Source of the DNA: Methanobacteriota archaeon
GTDB taxonomy: Archaea; Thermoplasmatota; E2; JACPAO01; JAHWKR01
Length of the DNA stretch: 46,166 nucleotides
NCBI GenBank assembly: GCA_019347805.1
Contig: JAHWKR010000020.1
Coordinates: forward strand, 9,426 to 55,591
Reading direction: 5' to 3'
A model generated the notes under the pieces. That model worked only from the letters and a program-made list of their open reading frames with translations. It did no database searches and had not been told where the DNA came from. Of this stretch, positions 8,254-15,401 are shown in pieces. Both the position numbers and the translations under genes were made by a program. How positions within the stretch are numbered: position 1 is the stretch's first letter; every line of letters begins with the position of its first letter.

Positions 8254-9096
8254 CTATCGGCTTTCTTCGCCGTCGAGGGCGCCGGCGGATTCGAGCTCGA
8301 GGAACGCCTCCACCATTCGCGTGTAGGTGGAGCGGTCGACCGGGTGCTCACTGTAGTTGGAGAGTTCGTAGATGTCGACGATGCGGTCGAGCGGCGCGAC
8401 GGGCGTGCCGGGGCGGCCGTCGGCGAAGCGGTCGACGAACTCGCGCGCGGTCATGCGGAGGTCGACGAAGTCGAACTGGGAGTCCGCCCACGCCTTGAAG
8501 TCCTCGAACGTCTCGACGATCTCCTCGCGGTAGTCGACGACGCGCAGCGGCCGCACGGCTTGGCCGTCCACCTGCCCGCCTTGCAGGCGGGCGATGATGT
8601 CGGCTTCGCCTTTTTCGGTAAGCGGTGCCTCGAAGCGGGCGACCCCTTTGCTGTCGGTCCTCGCTTCGCCGAGGGGGACGCTGCGGCCTTTGCGATGGAG
8701 TGCCAGCGAGATGGGTGTGCCGGGCGGGACGACCTGCGTGTCGGTCTCGACGGCGACAATGATCGGCTCCTGAAGTCCCCAGACGTCGGGATGTCCGCGC
8801 AGGATAGCGGGGAACTTCACGGCCACGCGGTCGGTCGTGGCGCGCGGGCGTGGCGGGGTCGGGGCGGGAGTCGCCGCAGGGGCCGGTGTGGCTTGCCGTT
8901 TCTTGGCGGGGGCCGGGACGGGCGCTTCCGTCGCCGGGACGGCCACCATGCTGCGGCTTTTCACAAGGACCAGGATGCTGAAGAGGACGCTGCCGATGCC
9001 GATGAGGACAAGGAGTGCACCAAAGGGGGAATCGGTGAGGGCGCGCAAGAGCCCGAGCGGGGTGAGGAGTCGGCCGAGGATCGCGGTCAGGGACAT
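8254..9096 (-). CDS. single-span membrane protein with DUF4129-like C-terminal domain
   Basis: A 280-residue protein. One N-terminal membrane helix (about 25-46, GALLVLIGIGSVLFSILVLV) is followed by an Ala/Pro-rich linker (50-85) and a beta domain of about 90-180 with a DSKGVARFEAPL stretch that looks Ig/CNA-like. The helical tail reads MTAREFVDRF and then YELSNYSEHPVDRSTYTRM. The pattern of a TAREF helix, then a Tyr-Ser pair and a charged helix, matches the DUF4129 tail found in transglutaminase/MoxR loci. DUF4129 is an inference from pattern, not from a search. The gene lies 9 bases upstream of the next and is clearly in the operon. Confidence 0.8.
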   Translation of the reverse strand: MSLTAILGRLLTPLGLLRALTDSPFGALLVLIGIGSVLFSILVLVKSRSMVAVPATEAPVPAPAKKRQATPAPAATPAPTPPRPRATTDRVAVKFPAILRGHPDVWGLQEPIIVAVETDTQVVPPGTPISLALHRKGRSVPLGEARTDSKGVARFEAPLTEKGEADIIARLQGGQVDGQAVRPLRVVDYREEIVETFEDFKAWADSQFDFVDLRMTAREFVDRFADGRPGTPVAPLDRIVDIYELSNYSEHPVDRSTYTRMVEAFLELESAGALDGEESR

Positions 9097-9112
9097 TGGG
9101 GGGGCTCCGGTT

Positions 9113-9865
9113 CTATTGGGGGGCGTCCTCGTAGACGCGGTACTGGCCGTAGACGACGATGTCGAACCGCTGTGGGGCGCTGTTGGCGAGCGGGGTGTAC
9201 TGGCTGCGCATGCTCATGTCGCCCTGGACGCTCTTGGTCTCCGAGGTGCCGTCGTCGTCGTGCGTGGTGCGCGGCACCGGGTTGCCCTCGCTGATCTCCC
9301 AAAGCACACCGCGATCGTCGGAGAGGGCGAAGTCGTACGAACCGCTGAACGTCTCGACGTCCCAGGTCACCCAGGTGTGGACGAACTCCCACTCACCGCC
9401 CTCGGGGGCGTTGTCAGCGACACTGATGCGCCGGCTCTGCTCGTTCACGGGTGTGTCCTCGCCGGTGAAGCGGAACATCTCGACCTGGACATCGCGCACA
9501 CGCGCCTTCTCCTCGTCGGTCTGCACCTTGGGGTCTTCGGGGTCGGCGTCGTCCTCGTCCGGCACGCCGTCGCCGTCCGTGTCCTGCGGCGGAGGCTCGT
9601 CGGGCTCATGGAACCGTCCGTCATCATCGACCTTGTCCTCGTCGATGTCCCCCTGCTGTCCCGGTGGTCTCGATTTGCCGTCCCAATAGGAGAGTTTCTC
9701 ATCCTCGGGGATGTCGTCCCAATCCTTGATGAAATCCTTGAACTTCGACTTGTGGTCGGCGTCGCGCAGGGCGTCCTGGGCGGTGATCGCGACCTGATTG
9801 AAGATCGGGAAGAAGGCGATGAGCCCGACGATTGCGTAGACAGCGTGACGTTGCAGCTCCTTCAC
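9113..9865 (-). CDS. membrane-anchored extracellular protein with a calcium-type Asp repeat, first gene of the MoxR operon
   Basis: A 250-residue protein starting at a GTG. An N-terminal helix (about 8-30, HAVYAIVGLIAFFPIFNQVA) acts as signal anchor. A very acidic region follows with the thrombospondin type-3-like calcium motif DTDGDGVPDEDDADPEDP near residues 95-112. The remaining ~130 residues look like a beta-sandwich, with W/F/Y alternation and TWVTWDVETFSGSYDF. It is probably exposed outside the cell and Ca2+-stabilised. As first gene of the operon it may be the substrate or outer component handled by the MoxR/DUF58 machinery; that is inference. A TATATA box lies about 45 bp upstream. 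Confidence 0.82.
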   Translation of the reverse strand: MKELQRHAVYAIVGLIAFFPIFNQVAITAQDALRDADHKSKFKDFIKDWDDIPEDEKLSYWDGKSRPPGQQGDIDEDKVDDDGRFHEPDEPPPQDTDGDGVPDEDDADPEDPKVQTDEEKARVRDVQVEMFRFTGEDTPVNEQSRRISVADNAPEGGEWEFVHTWVTWDVETFSGSYDFALSDDRGVLWEISEGNPVPRTTHDDDGTSETKSVQGDMSMRSQYTPLANSAPQRFDIVVYGQYRVYEDAPQ

Positions 9866-9908
9866 GGGGACACCAAGGCGTTGCCGACGGGTTCGACCCT
9901 TTCGGCGG

Positions 9909-9916
9909 CTATATAG
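9909..9916 (-). promoter_or_regulatory. promoter of the six-gene MoxR operon
   Basis: CTATATAG, self-complementary, lies 44-51 bp upstream of the GTG at 9865, which predicts a leader of about 20 nt. The intervening sequence can fold into a nested stem, GGG-TTCGA-CCC inside GCCGA/TCGGC. A second A/T-rich box, TATTTAAAA, lies at 9967-9975. Confidence 0.55.
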
Positions 9917-10122
9917 GGTTTATGGAGAGCGTGTGGAATCCTGTTCCCGGATGGTCCCTCTGGGGCTATTTAAAAGAGCGGGTGGTGTCGGGACGGGAGA
10001 CGTGGTGGTCTCGTGTCCGATCCCGTGCATGTGGCCCGACTTTCGAACGCGGGTCAGTGTCTGATGATCGTCTCGGCATGGCTCCCCTCACCCCCGGGGC
10101 GCTCGACTCGCTTCGCCTCTTG

Positions 10123-10147
10123 GTCCACCTCACTCTGTGAGGCGGAC
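10123..10147. repeat. hairpin repeat copy 1
   Basis: Arms GTCCACCTCAC and GTGAGGCGGAC flank a TCT loop, with 10 of 11 pairs formed. On the minus strand it still reads IVRLTE followed by a stop, like the C-terminus of NAC. Confidence 0.75.
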
Positions 10148-10196
10148 GATGTTCCCCCCGCCCGGTCGCCTTCGGCTCCCTCGCTCGGGTCACCTC

Positions 10197-10221
10197 GTCA
10201 GGCTCACTCTGTGAGCCTGAC
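10197..10221. repeat. hairpin repeat copy 2
   Basis: Arms GTCAGGCTCAC and GTGAGCCTGAC flank the same TCT loop with all 11 pairs formed. Relative to copies 1 and 3 the changes occur on both arms and keep pairing, so the fold appears to be what is conserved. Confidence 0.75.
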
Positions 10222-10282
10222 GATCGCCTGGCGATGCTCCCCTCGCGCCTTTGGCGCTCGGCTCGCTTCGCCTCGCCTCTTG

Positions 10283-10307
10283 GTCCACCTCACTCTGTGA
10301 GGCGGAC
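10283..10307. repeat. hairpin repeat copy 3, within the end of the NAC gene
   Basis: Identical to copy 1. It contains the last codons and stop of the NAC gene, so the message would end in this hairpin. Confidence 0.75.
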
Positions 10308-10760
10308 AATCGCCTCGGCGATGTCCCCCTTCGTCTCCTCGAGGACCTTCTTGGCCTCTTTGGGGGATTTGCCGGTCTGGCTCGCGACGAGGGCGATGTC
10401 TTCGTCGGAGATCTCGACCTCGACGTCGGCGAGCATCTCTTCGGCGCTGCGCGATTCCTCTTCGACCGCTTCCGGGGCGGCCTCTGCCTCGGCTTCGGCG
10501 GCGGGGGCGGCGGCTGCGACCTTCGACTTCTCCTCGGCGGTAAGGTCGCGCACGGTTGCGGCGCCGGTGAAGGTGTAGTTCTTGGACCCACCGGAATCCA
10601 TGACGGTGAGTTCGACGTTGCGGAACGTGTACTGCTTCGTCGAGGTGCGGACGATGAGCTCCTGGACGTCCGGGATCTCCTTGACCTGGATGCCGAGCCG
10701 GCGCATCATCTTGTTCATCTGGCCCGACGACATCCCTTTGCCTCCCATTCCTGGCATCAT
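10290..10760 (-). CDS. nac: nascent polypeptide-associated complex alpha protein (archaeal NAC)
   Basis: Archaeal NAC forms homodimers that bind nascent chains at the ribosome exit. The 156-residue protein opens MMPGMGGKG, has the NAC core at roughly 20-75 (LGIQVKEIPDVQELIV, then YTFTGAATVRDL) and ends in a UBA domain at about 115-156 (SDEDIALVASQTGKSPKEA and onward). Between them lies an unusually long Ala/Glu-rich linker (about 80-112). The start is ATG at 10760 (another ATG follows at once), with GGAG about 12 bases upstream. The extreme 3' end takes part in the repeated hairpin family described above. Confidence 0.96.
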   Translation of the reverse strand: MMPGMGGKGMSSGQMNKMMRRLGIQVKEIPDVQELIVRTSTKQYTFRNVELTVMDSGGSKNYTFTGAATVRDLTAEEKSKVAAAAPAAEAEAEAAPEAVEEESRSAEEMLADVEVEISDEDIALVASQTGKSPKEAKKVLEETKGDIAEAIVRLTE

Positions 10761-10851
10761 GTCAATGGTCTCCGGGGCCCGCAGGCTCCTGGGACAGGGT
10801 TCAGGGGAGGGGCCACTTCAAGTTTCCGGAGGGCGCCAGGCGATGGTCGAC

Positions 10852-11571
10852 TCAGGGAGAGTCGGAGGGCACAGGTGACCTCGCCGGCGGCGGGTCGGTG
10901 ACGGTCGGCCCAGGTGGAGGTGGATGGCATCCCGTCTCGTCGCAGTGCTCCTGAGTGAGATCGTGCCACATGCGGAAGCTGATTTCGCCGGTCGTGGCGT
11001 TGAAGCGGATCATGGAGAGGGAGTCGTCGGGGCCATAGACATCTTGTACGAGCCACCTGTCTCCACCGTGCCAGTACAGAGTGTCATACTCAGGGCCGTC
11101 GTCGGCCGTCCAATCGGGTTCTGCCTTCAATAGAGGCGCAAGATCGTGCGGCCAGAGATGCGGGGGTGCCACTCCCCCTCCTGTCCAATCACAAGGTTCG
11201 GAAGCCACCACGCCGTGGGCACGCACCGTCGAACGGACACAATGCGGCGTGCCGTCGAGACCGGTATAGGTCACGGTCCATTGGGGCGCGAGACCGTTCC
11301 CGACGTGAGGGTCGTGCGGCTGCTGCATGAGCGGCCCTGCTTTCGGGCGACAATCGTGCAGACCAAGTTCATCCCCCTGAACAGCCACGAAGTCGGGTGA
11401 ATGGCCGGCGACGACGAGGCCGCGGCGACCGCGCGCCACCGCCTCCTCGGCCGTGATCTCGACACCCGGTTCCATGCAGGCCTCCCAAGTGGGGGCGTCG
11501 GGCACGACGGCGACGAAAGCGACCGTGATCAACCCCGTAGAGAAGAAGAACCGGACCACTGGGCCGACCAT
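10852..11571 (-). CDS. secreted or anchored protein of unknown function, Cys-rich
   Basis: A 239-residue protein with an N-terminal hydrophobic stretch (FFFSTGLITVAFVAVV) that looks like a signal peptide or anchor. The mature part holds about six cysteines, including HDCRP, HCVRS, EPCDW and a pair in HCDETGC, which may form disulfides. A C-terminal Pro-rich tail ends the protein. The section WTVTYTGLDGTPHC and the later MIRFNATTGEISF look like beta strands of a PepSY-like layout, but I cannot name the family. The ATG at 11571 has GCTATTTGG about 27 bp upstream on its strand, consistent with a leaderless message. It diverges from the NAD(P)HX repair gene. Confidence 0.7.
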   Translation of the reverse strand: MVGPVVRFFFSTGLITVAFVAVVPDAPTWEACMEPGVEITAEEAVARGRRGLVVAGHSPDFVAVQGDELGLHDCRPKAGPLMQQPHDPHVGNGLAPQWTVTYTGLDGTPHCVRSTVRAHGVVASEPCDWTGGGVAPPHLWPHDLAPLLKAEPDWTADDGPEYDTLYWHGGDRWLVQDVYGPDDSLSMIRFNATTGEISFRMWHDLTQEHCDETGCHPPPPGPTVTDPPPARSPVPSDSP

Positions 11572-11662
11572 GCCCGGTCATGCCTCGGTCCGTGCCAAAT
11601 AGCTTCCCCCCTCCACCCCCGAAACCCCAACCCCTTTGAGCCCCCATCCGTCATCCGGGCGC

Positions 11663-13123
11663 GTGCCCCTGTCCCCTGCCGACGTGAAGGCCCTGGACCG
11701 CAACGCGGAGGCGCTTGGCGTCCCCACCGCGGAACTCATGGAGAACGCGGGCTTGGCAGTGGCTTTCGCGGTCAAGGAGCGGTGGCCGGAAGGCACAGTG
11801 GTCGTGGTCGCGGGGCCGGGCAACAACGGGGGCGACGGCTGTATCGCCGCGCGGGCGTTGCACGAGGCGGGGCGTGCGGTCTACCTGCTCGTCGTAGGTG
11901 CCGAGGAGGGGATGAAGTCGGAGGTGGCACAGGATGCGCTCGATGAAGCCGAAGAGGCGGGTGTGAAGGTCCTGCTCTATACGGACCCGAACCTCGATGA
12001 CCTCATCGACGAGGCGGACATCGTGGTGGACGCGCTGCTCGGCGTCGGGGTGCATGGTGCCCTGCGGCCGCCGTTCGACCGCGTCGTCGCACACCTTTCG
12101 GACCACGAGGCGCCGATCGTCGCCGTCGACCTGCCGACCGGACATGGCACGGACACGCCGCTCGTGGCGACGCTCACGGTGACGATGCACGATGTCAAGG
12201 ACGACATGGATCCGGAGATCTGTGGCGAGATCGTGGTCGCGGACATCGGTATCCCGGAGGAGGCCCAGACGCATGTCGGGCCCGGCGACCTCTTGACGCG
12301 CTATCCACGCAGCGAGGACACGGGCCACAAGGGCGACCATGGTCGGCTCATCATCGTCGGCGGAGGTCCTTACTCCGGTGCGCCAAGCCTCACGGCGCTT
12401 GGCGCGATGATGACCGGGCTCGATCTGTGTCATCTCATCCTGCCGGCCGACGCGGCCTCCGTGGCTCGGCACAACCTGCTCGAGGCGATCGTCGTCACGT
12501 TGGCGGGTCACCGGTTCGGCATCGAGCACGTCGACACCGTGGTGGATCACATGGACGACGCGGATGCGCTCGTCATCGGACCCGGTCTCGGTGACGCGCC
12601 GGAGACCGTGGAGGCGGTGCGTGAGACCTGCCTCATCGCCAAACAGAAAGGCATCGGTATGGTGCTCGATGCCGACGCTTTACGCTGGAAGGACGCCAAG
12701 GAACTGCTGTCCCTGGGAGCGATCCTCACACCGCACGCGGGAGAGTTCAAGCGCATCTCGGGCAAGGAACTTCCTCAGGAAGACGACGAGACCCGCATCG
12801 ACATCGTCCGCACCTGGATCGGCGACAGCGACACCACCATTCTTTTGAAAGGCGCACCGGACCTCATCATCACCAAGGACCAGGTGTCACGCAACGTGAC
12901 GCATCACCCGGTCATGACGACCGGCGGGACGGGCGACGTCCTCTGCGGTGTCGTCGGGGCGCTGCTCTCGCGCGGCTGTTCGCCGTTCGACGCGGCGCGA
13001 CTGGGGGCGTACATCAACGGCGCGGCGGGCCTCCTCGCCTACGAGGACCAGTCCTATGGGGTACGCGCGGGGGATGTGGCGGGGCGGATCCCGTTCATCC
13101 TGGCCGAGGACCTGAACGCCTGA
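11663..13123 (+). CDS. nnr: bifunctional NAD(P)HX epimerase / ADP-dependent NAD(P)HX dehydratase
   Basis: This enzyme repairs hydrated NADH and NADPH. About 486 residues from the GTG at 11663; a TTG at 11636 would add nine residues. The epimerase half (about 1-205) has AGPGNNGGDG (51-60), VDALLGVG and the catalytic-Asp region VDLPTGHG. The dehydratase half, a ribokinase-like fold (about 210-486), has HKGDHGRLIIVGGG, GPGLG, LDADAL, TPHAGEF and TGGTGDVLCG with the catalytic Asp. Length and domain order fit fused NnrE-NnrD. A separate divergent YjeF_N gene lies at 41888, so the genome carries two epimerase-type domains. Confidence 0.95.
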   Translation: MPLSPADVKALDRNAEALGVPTAELMENAGLAVAFAVKERWPEGTVVVVAGPGNNGGDGCIAARALHEAGRAVYLLVVGAEEGMKSEVAQDALDEAEEAGVKVLLYTDPNLDDLIDEADIVVDALLGVGVHGALRPPFDRVVAHLSDHEAPIVAVDLPTGHGTDTPLVATLTVTMHDVKDDMDPEICGEIVVADIGIPEEAQTHVGPGDLLTRYPRSEDTGHKGDHGRLIIVGGGPYSGAPSLTALGAMMTGLDLCHLILPADAASVARHNLLEAIVVTLAGHRFGIEHVDTVVDHMDDADALVIGPGLGDAPETVEAVRETCLIAKQKGIGMVLDADALRWKDAKELLSLGAILTPHAGEFKRISGKELPQEDDETRIDIVRTWIGDSDTTILLKGAPDLIITKDQVSRNVTHHPVMTTGGTGDVLCGVVGALLSRGCSPFDAARLGAYINGAAGLLAYEDQSYGVRAGDVAGRIPFILAEDLNA

Positions 13124-13400
13124 GTCCCACCGGGGACCCCATACTATGGGGAGGGAAGTTCTGCGGTTGGGATGCGACGCACTCGTTGCGCACGCGGGGT
13201 CCCGCGGTGGGTCTGGGGAGGGTCCATGCAGGCTCCGGGCGTCCGCCTGCTGCGTCGGCTGCCCGGATGCCTGCCGGCCTGACGGCATGAGCCGGGGGCG
13301 CTATTTGACCGGTTTCGAGGGAGGGGACCGAAAGTAGTCCCGGCCGCTAAGGGAGCCCCCACCGAAGCCCCCAAATCGCGGACTCGCTTGGCCGGAGCCG
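13124..13400. other. gene-free stretch, possible structured RNA
   Basis: No convincing gene. A TATA-like palindrome, CCCATA-C-TATGGG, lies at 13138-13150. Downstream DNA can fold several times: CCGGGC (13236-13241) with GCCCGG (13262-13267), and GGGAC/GTCCC around 13325-13341. A short phrase, GAGGGAAGTTCTGC, recalls the RNase P core, but the other conserved RNase P blocks were not found. A non-coding RNA is possible; an upstream region of the ArsC-type gene is the simpler reading. Confidence 0.3.
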
Positions 13401-13766
13401 ATGGCCGACCTCACGCTCTACCACAAGCCCACCTGTTCGAAGTCCCGCGAGGCGAAGCGCATCCTCGACGAGTCGGGGATCCCCTACGACGTCGTGCTCT
13501 ACATGGAGGACCCACCGTCTTTGGAGGACCTTCAGGCCATCGCCAAGAAGCTCGACGGCGAGCCGAAGGAACTGATGCGGCCGAAGGAGGCCATCGAGGC
13601 GGGGTTCGAGATGGACCGGGGACATTCCGACGACGACGTCCTGGCATTCGTCGCCAAGCACCCGGCCGCCCTGCAACGCCCCATCGTGGTGACGCCGGAC
13701 CGCGCGGTCATCGGGCGGCCGACCGAGAAGGTCGAAGATCTGGTCGAAGAGACGCTCCGTTCTTGA
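13401..13766 (+). CDS. ArsC/Spx-family thioredoxin-fold reductase (arsenate reductase-like)
   Basis: A 121-residue single-domain protein. The catalytic Cys12 sits in YHKPTCSKSR, and the late motif QRPIVVTPDRAVIGRP is the ArsC-family arginine/proline signature. The family reduces arsenate through a Cys-arsenate intermediate using glutaredoxin or thioredoxin. Some members instead act on glutathionyl or other disulfides. No ars operon genes are adjacent, so arsenate as the natural substrate is unproven. A weak A/T box (CCAAATCG) lies about 28 bp upstream. Confidence 0.88.
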   Translation: MADLTLYHKPTCSKSREAKRILDESGIPYDVVLYMEDPPSLEDLQAIAKKLDGEPKELMRPKEAIEAGFEMDRGHSDDDVLAFVAKHPAALQRPIVVTPDRAVIGRPTEKVEDLVEETLRS

Positions 13767-13791
13767 GGTGGCCCGCAAAAGGGTCGCAACC

Positions 13792-13797
13792 CTTATC
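13792..13797 (+). promoter_or_regulatory. TATA box of the exported protein gene at 13823
   Basis: CTTATC, preceded by A-rich GCAAAAGGG, lies about 28 bp before the ATG, as expected for a leaderless message. Confidence 0.5.
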
Positions 13798-13822
13798 CCC
13801 GAGGCCCCGGAATCGCGACCCG

Positions 13823-14704
13823 ATGAGTCGGACCCTCCTGTCCCTCAGCGTGCTCCTCGCCGTATCCCTCGCCCTCGGGTCCGCCTCCTCGGTGTCGGCC
13901 CACGAGGGAGGCGTCCACGGATTTCCACACGTCAATCCCTACACCAAGACCTTGGCGCCGGACGAGCGGCAAAGTCTGCCCCTCACCTTCGAGGAAGGGG
14001 AGTTCGCAGCGGGTTGGGTCTTCCTGGTCAACATCCGCATCGACAACGGGACCGGCCCCCTCCGTGTCGAACTGTTCGAGGCACAGGGGTCGCCCGCGCC
14101 CGCGCTCTCCTGGGACGTTGCGGCCGTAGAGGGCATGCAGACCTTCTCGGGCGCGTTGCCGTCCGATGGCATGTACACGCTCTCCATCGTCAACAAGGGC
14201 CCCGACAACGCGACCTTCTCGCTCTATTATGACCAGTCGTGCAACTGCGCCCAGAAGCCGGTCCCGGTGGAGACGCCGGCCGGTGTGGTCGTCTTCCAGG
14301 TCGACCCGACGAAGGGGGATTCGTGGAACGCGGCCATCCTCGAGCCTGACGCCTACGACCTGATGATCCATCTGGCGCTGCGAACGGACGACCGCAGTGT
14401 CTGGCCCGACGACTTCCAGATCCTCGAGACGAGCGAGACCACGGTCGCCGATCCATCGGGGCGGGAGGCGCACGTGTTCGACTTCACGGCGAAGGAGACG
14501 GAGCGTCACTACTTCTTCGTCGAGGTGGTCGGGTTCGACCCAGGTGCGGTCCCGGAGCGTTCGGAGCCGGGGTTCATCGCGTCCCTCATGATCGTGCCCA
14601 TCTTCGAGCAGACCGGGGTCGCACAAGATTCACCTGCACCTTGGCTCACGTTCGTCCTGCTCGCGTTCTTCGCGGTGGCAGCGTCCCGCCGTCTTCACCG
14701 GTGA
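13823..14704 (+). CDS. exported protein with C-terminal membrane-sorting tail, unknown function
   Basis: A 293-residue protein. A signal peptide (residues 1-27, cleavage likely after SVSA) leads into beta-rich sequence with Asn-glycosylation-type sites and a single SCNC pair near residue 143. The tail DSPAPW is followed by the hydrophobic LTFVLLAFFAVAA and the basic end SRRLHR. That tripartite end (short motif, helix, basic cluster) resembles archaeosortase-type sorting signals, though the exact motif is not the common PGF. Two internal domains of similar size seem present (about 30-145 and 150-270), recalling pre-peptidase C-terminal-like folds. The protein is probably displayed on the cell surface. 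Confidence 0.8.
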   Translation: MSRTLLSLSVLLAVSLALGSASSVSAHEGGVHGFPHVNPYTKTLAPDERQSLPLTFEEGEFAAGWVFLVNIRIDNGTGPLRVELFEAQGSPAPALSWDVAAVEGMQTFSGALPSDGMYTLSIVNKGPDNATFSLYYDQSCNCAQKPVPVETPAGVVVFQVDPTKGDSWNAAILEPDAYDLMIHLALRTDDRSVWPDDFQILETSETTVADPSGREAHVFDFTAKETERHYFFVEVVGFDPGAVPERSEPGFIASLMIVPIFEQTGVAQDSPAPWLTFVLLAFFAVAASRRLHR

Positions 14705-14714
14705 CCGCGTTTCC

Positions 14715-14756
14715 GGTCGGAGCACAGAAAAAGGACATTCCAGTCCTGTCCCGACC
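14715..14756 (+). terminator. hairpin after the exported protein gene
   Basis: GGTCGG (14715-14720) pairs with CCGACC (14751-14756), enclosing a second stem AGGAC/GTCCT (14732-14747). It is followed at once by the next gene's TATA box, which itself supplies a T6 run at 14766-14771. Termination and re-initiation may therefore overlap here. Confidence 0.45.
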
Positions 14757-14765
14757 ACCGGTGCG

Positions 14766-14773
14766 TTTTTTAA
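14766..14773 (+). promoter_or_regulatory. TATA box of the PH-like membrane protein gene
   Basis: TTTTTTAA centred about 28 bp before the ATG at 14798. It is a clear leaderless-type arrangement. Confidence 0.6.
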
Positions 14774-14797
14774 CCGGTTCGTGCGGAACTACAGGTC

Positions 14798-15247
14798 ATG
14801 ACCGAGGAGTTCCAGCCTTCGCGCCGCACGGTCTACAGCGGTGTCGCGATGGCGGTCTTCTTCAGTTTCGTGGCCGTCGCCCACGTCGGCATCCTCTACC
14901 ACGTCGGCGGCTCGTCGTGGTCCGACTGGATCGGCGTATGCCTCGCCCTCGTCTTGGCCTGGCTGATGCTCTTCAGCGTCCGCTCGGTCGCGCGCTGTGC
15001 AGTCCGCATCGACGATGACGGCATCGCGACGGGTGATGGCCGTTTTGTCCGCTGGGAACAGGTGACACGTCTCGAACGTGGGAAGGGCTGGGGCCTCCTC
15101 GGGTGGTCGGAGGAGCATCTCATCGTGCATTACGCGGACGACCATGACGGGTCCAGGTTGCGCTTCACCGAAAGGCTCGTCGGGTTCTCTCGGCTGAAGG
15201 AGCGTGTCGAAGAGAAGGTCAAGGCGCTGCACAGGATCGGTCATTGA
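14798..15247 (+). CDS. small membrane protein with a PH-like domain
   Basis: A 149-residue protein with two membrane helices (about 13-35 VYSGVAMAVFFSFVAVAHVGI and 44-64 IGVCLALVLAWLMLFSV). A beta domain of about 80 residues follows, reading RIDDDGIATGDGRFVRWEQVTRL. The strand pattern ending in W-E-Q-V matches bacterial PH-like membrane proteins (bPH/DUF304-like), whose ligands are mostly unknown. The soluble part should face the cytosol. The domain call is by pattern only. Confidence 0.75.
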   Translation: MTEEFQPSRRTVYSGVAMAVFFSFVAVAHVGILYHVGGSSWSDWIGVCLALVLAWLMLFSVRSVARCAVRIDDDGIATGDGRFVRWEQVTRLERGKGWGLLGWSEEHLIVHYADDHDGSRLRFTERLVGFSRLKERVEEKVKALHRIGH

Positions 15248-15401
15248 TCGTTCTGTGCTCGCTCGCTGTAGACGCCCTTGAGGCCGCTCGGGATCTCGAT
15301 CCCTGGGTCGCCCGGACGGTGGGACCTGGTGTTGACCTCATCCAGGGCAGGGAAGAGGAACCTCCATAAAGAGGGAGCTTCACTCACCGCTCGGTGTCTC
15401 G

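Larger units (their letters stand above)
9917..10289. repeat. gene-free stretch with degenerate tandem units ending in the NAC gene
   Basis: No credible gene lies between the MoxR operon and NAC. From about 10060 the DNA consists of related units: 10062-10150, about 10141-10240 and 10218-10330. The outer two share an identical 34-base block at 10114-10147 and 10274-10307, exactly 160 bp apart. Each unit contains one 25-nt hairpin (annotated separately). The third unit is the 3' end of the NAC gene, so the outer units look like copies of the NAC terminus that lie downstream of it. Confidence 0.75.

Noticed and set aside
9880-9920. GGGTTCGACCC resembling a tRNA T-arm
   Set aside because: No acceptor stem, D-arm or anticodon arm could be placed around it on either strand; it is better read as a small stem in the operon leader.
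13146-13340. RNase P RNA gene
   Set aside because: Only one core-like phrase is seen. The second core strand and the usual length are missing.
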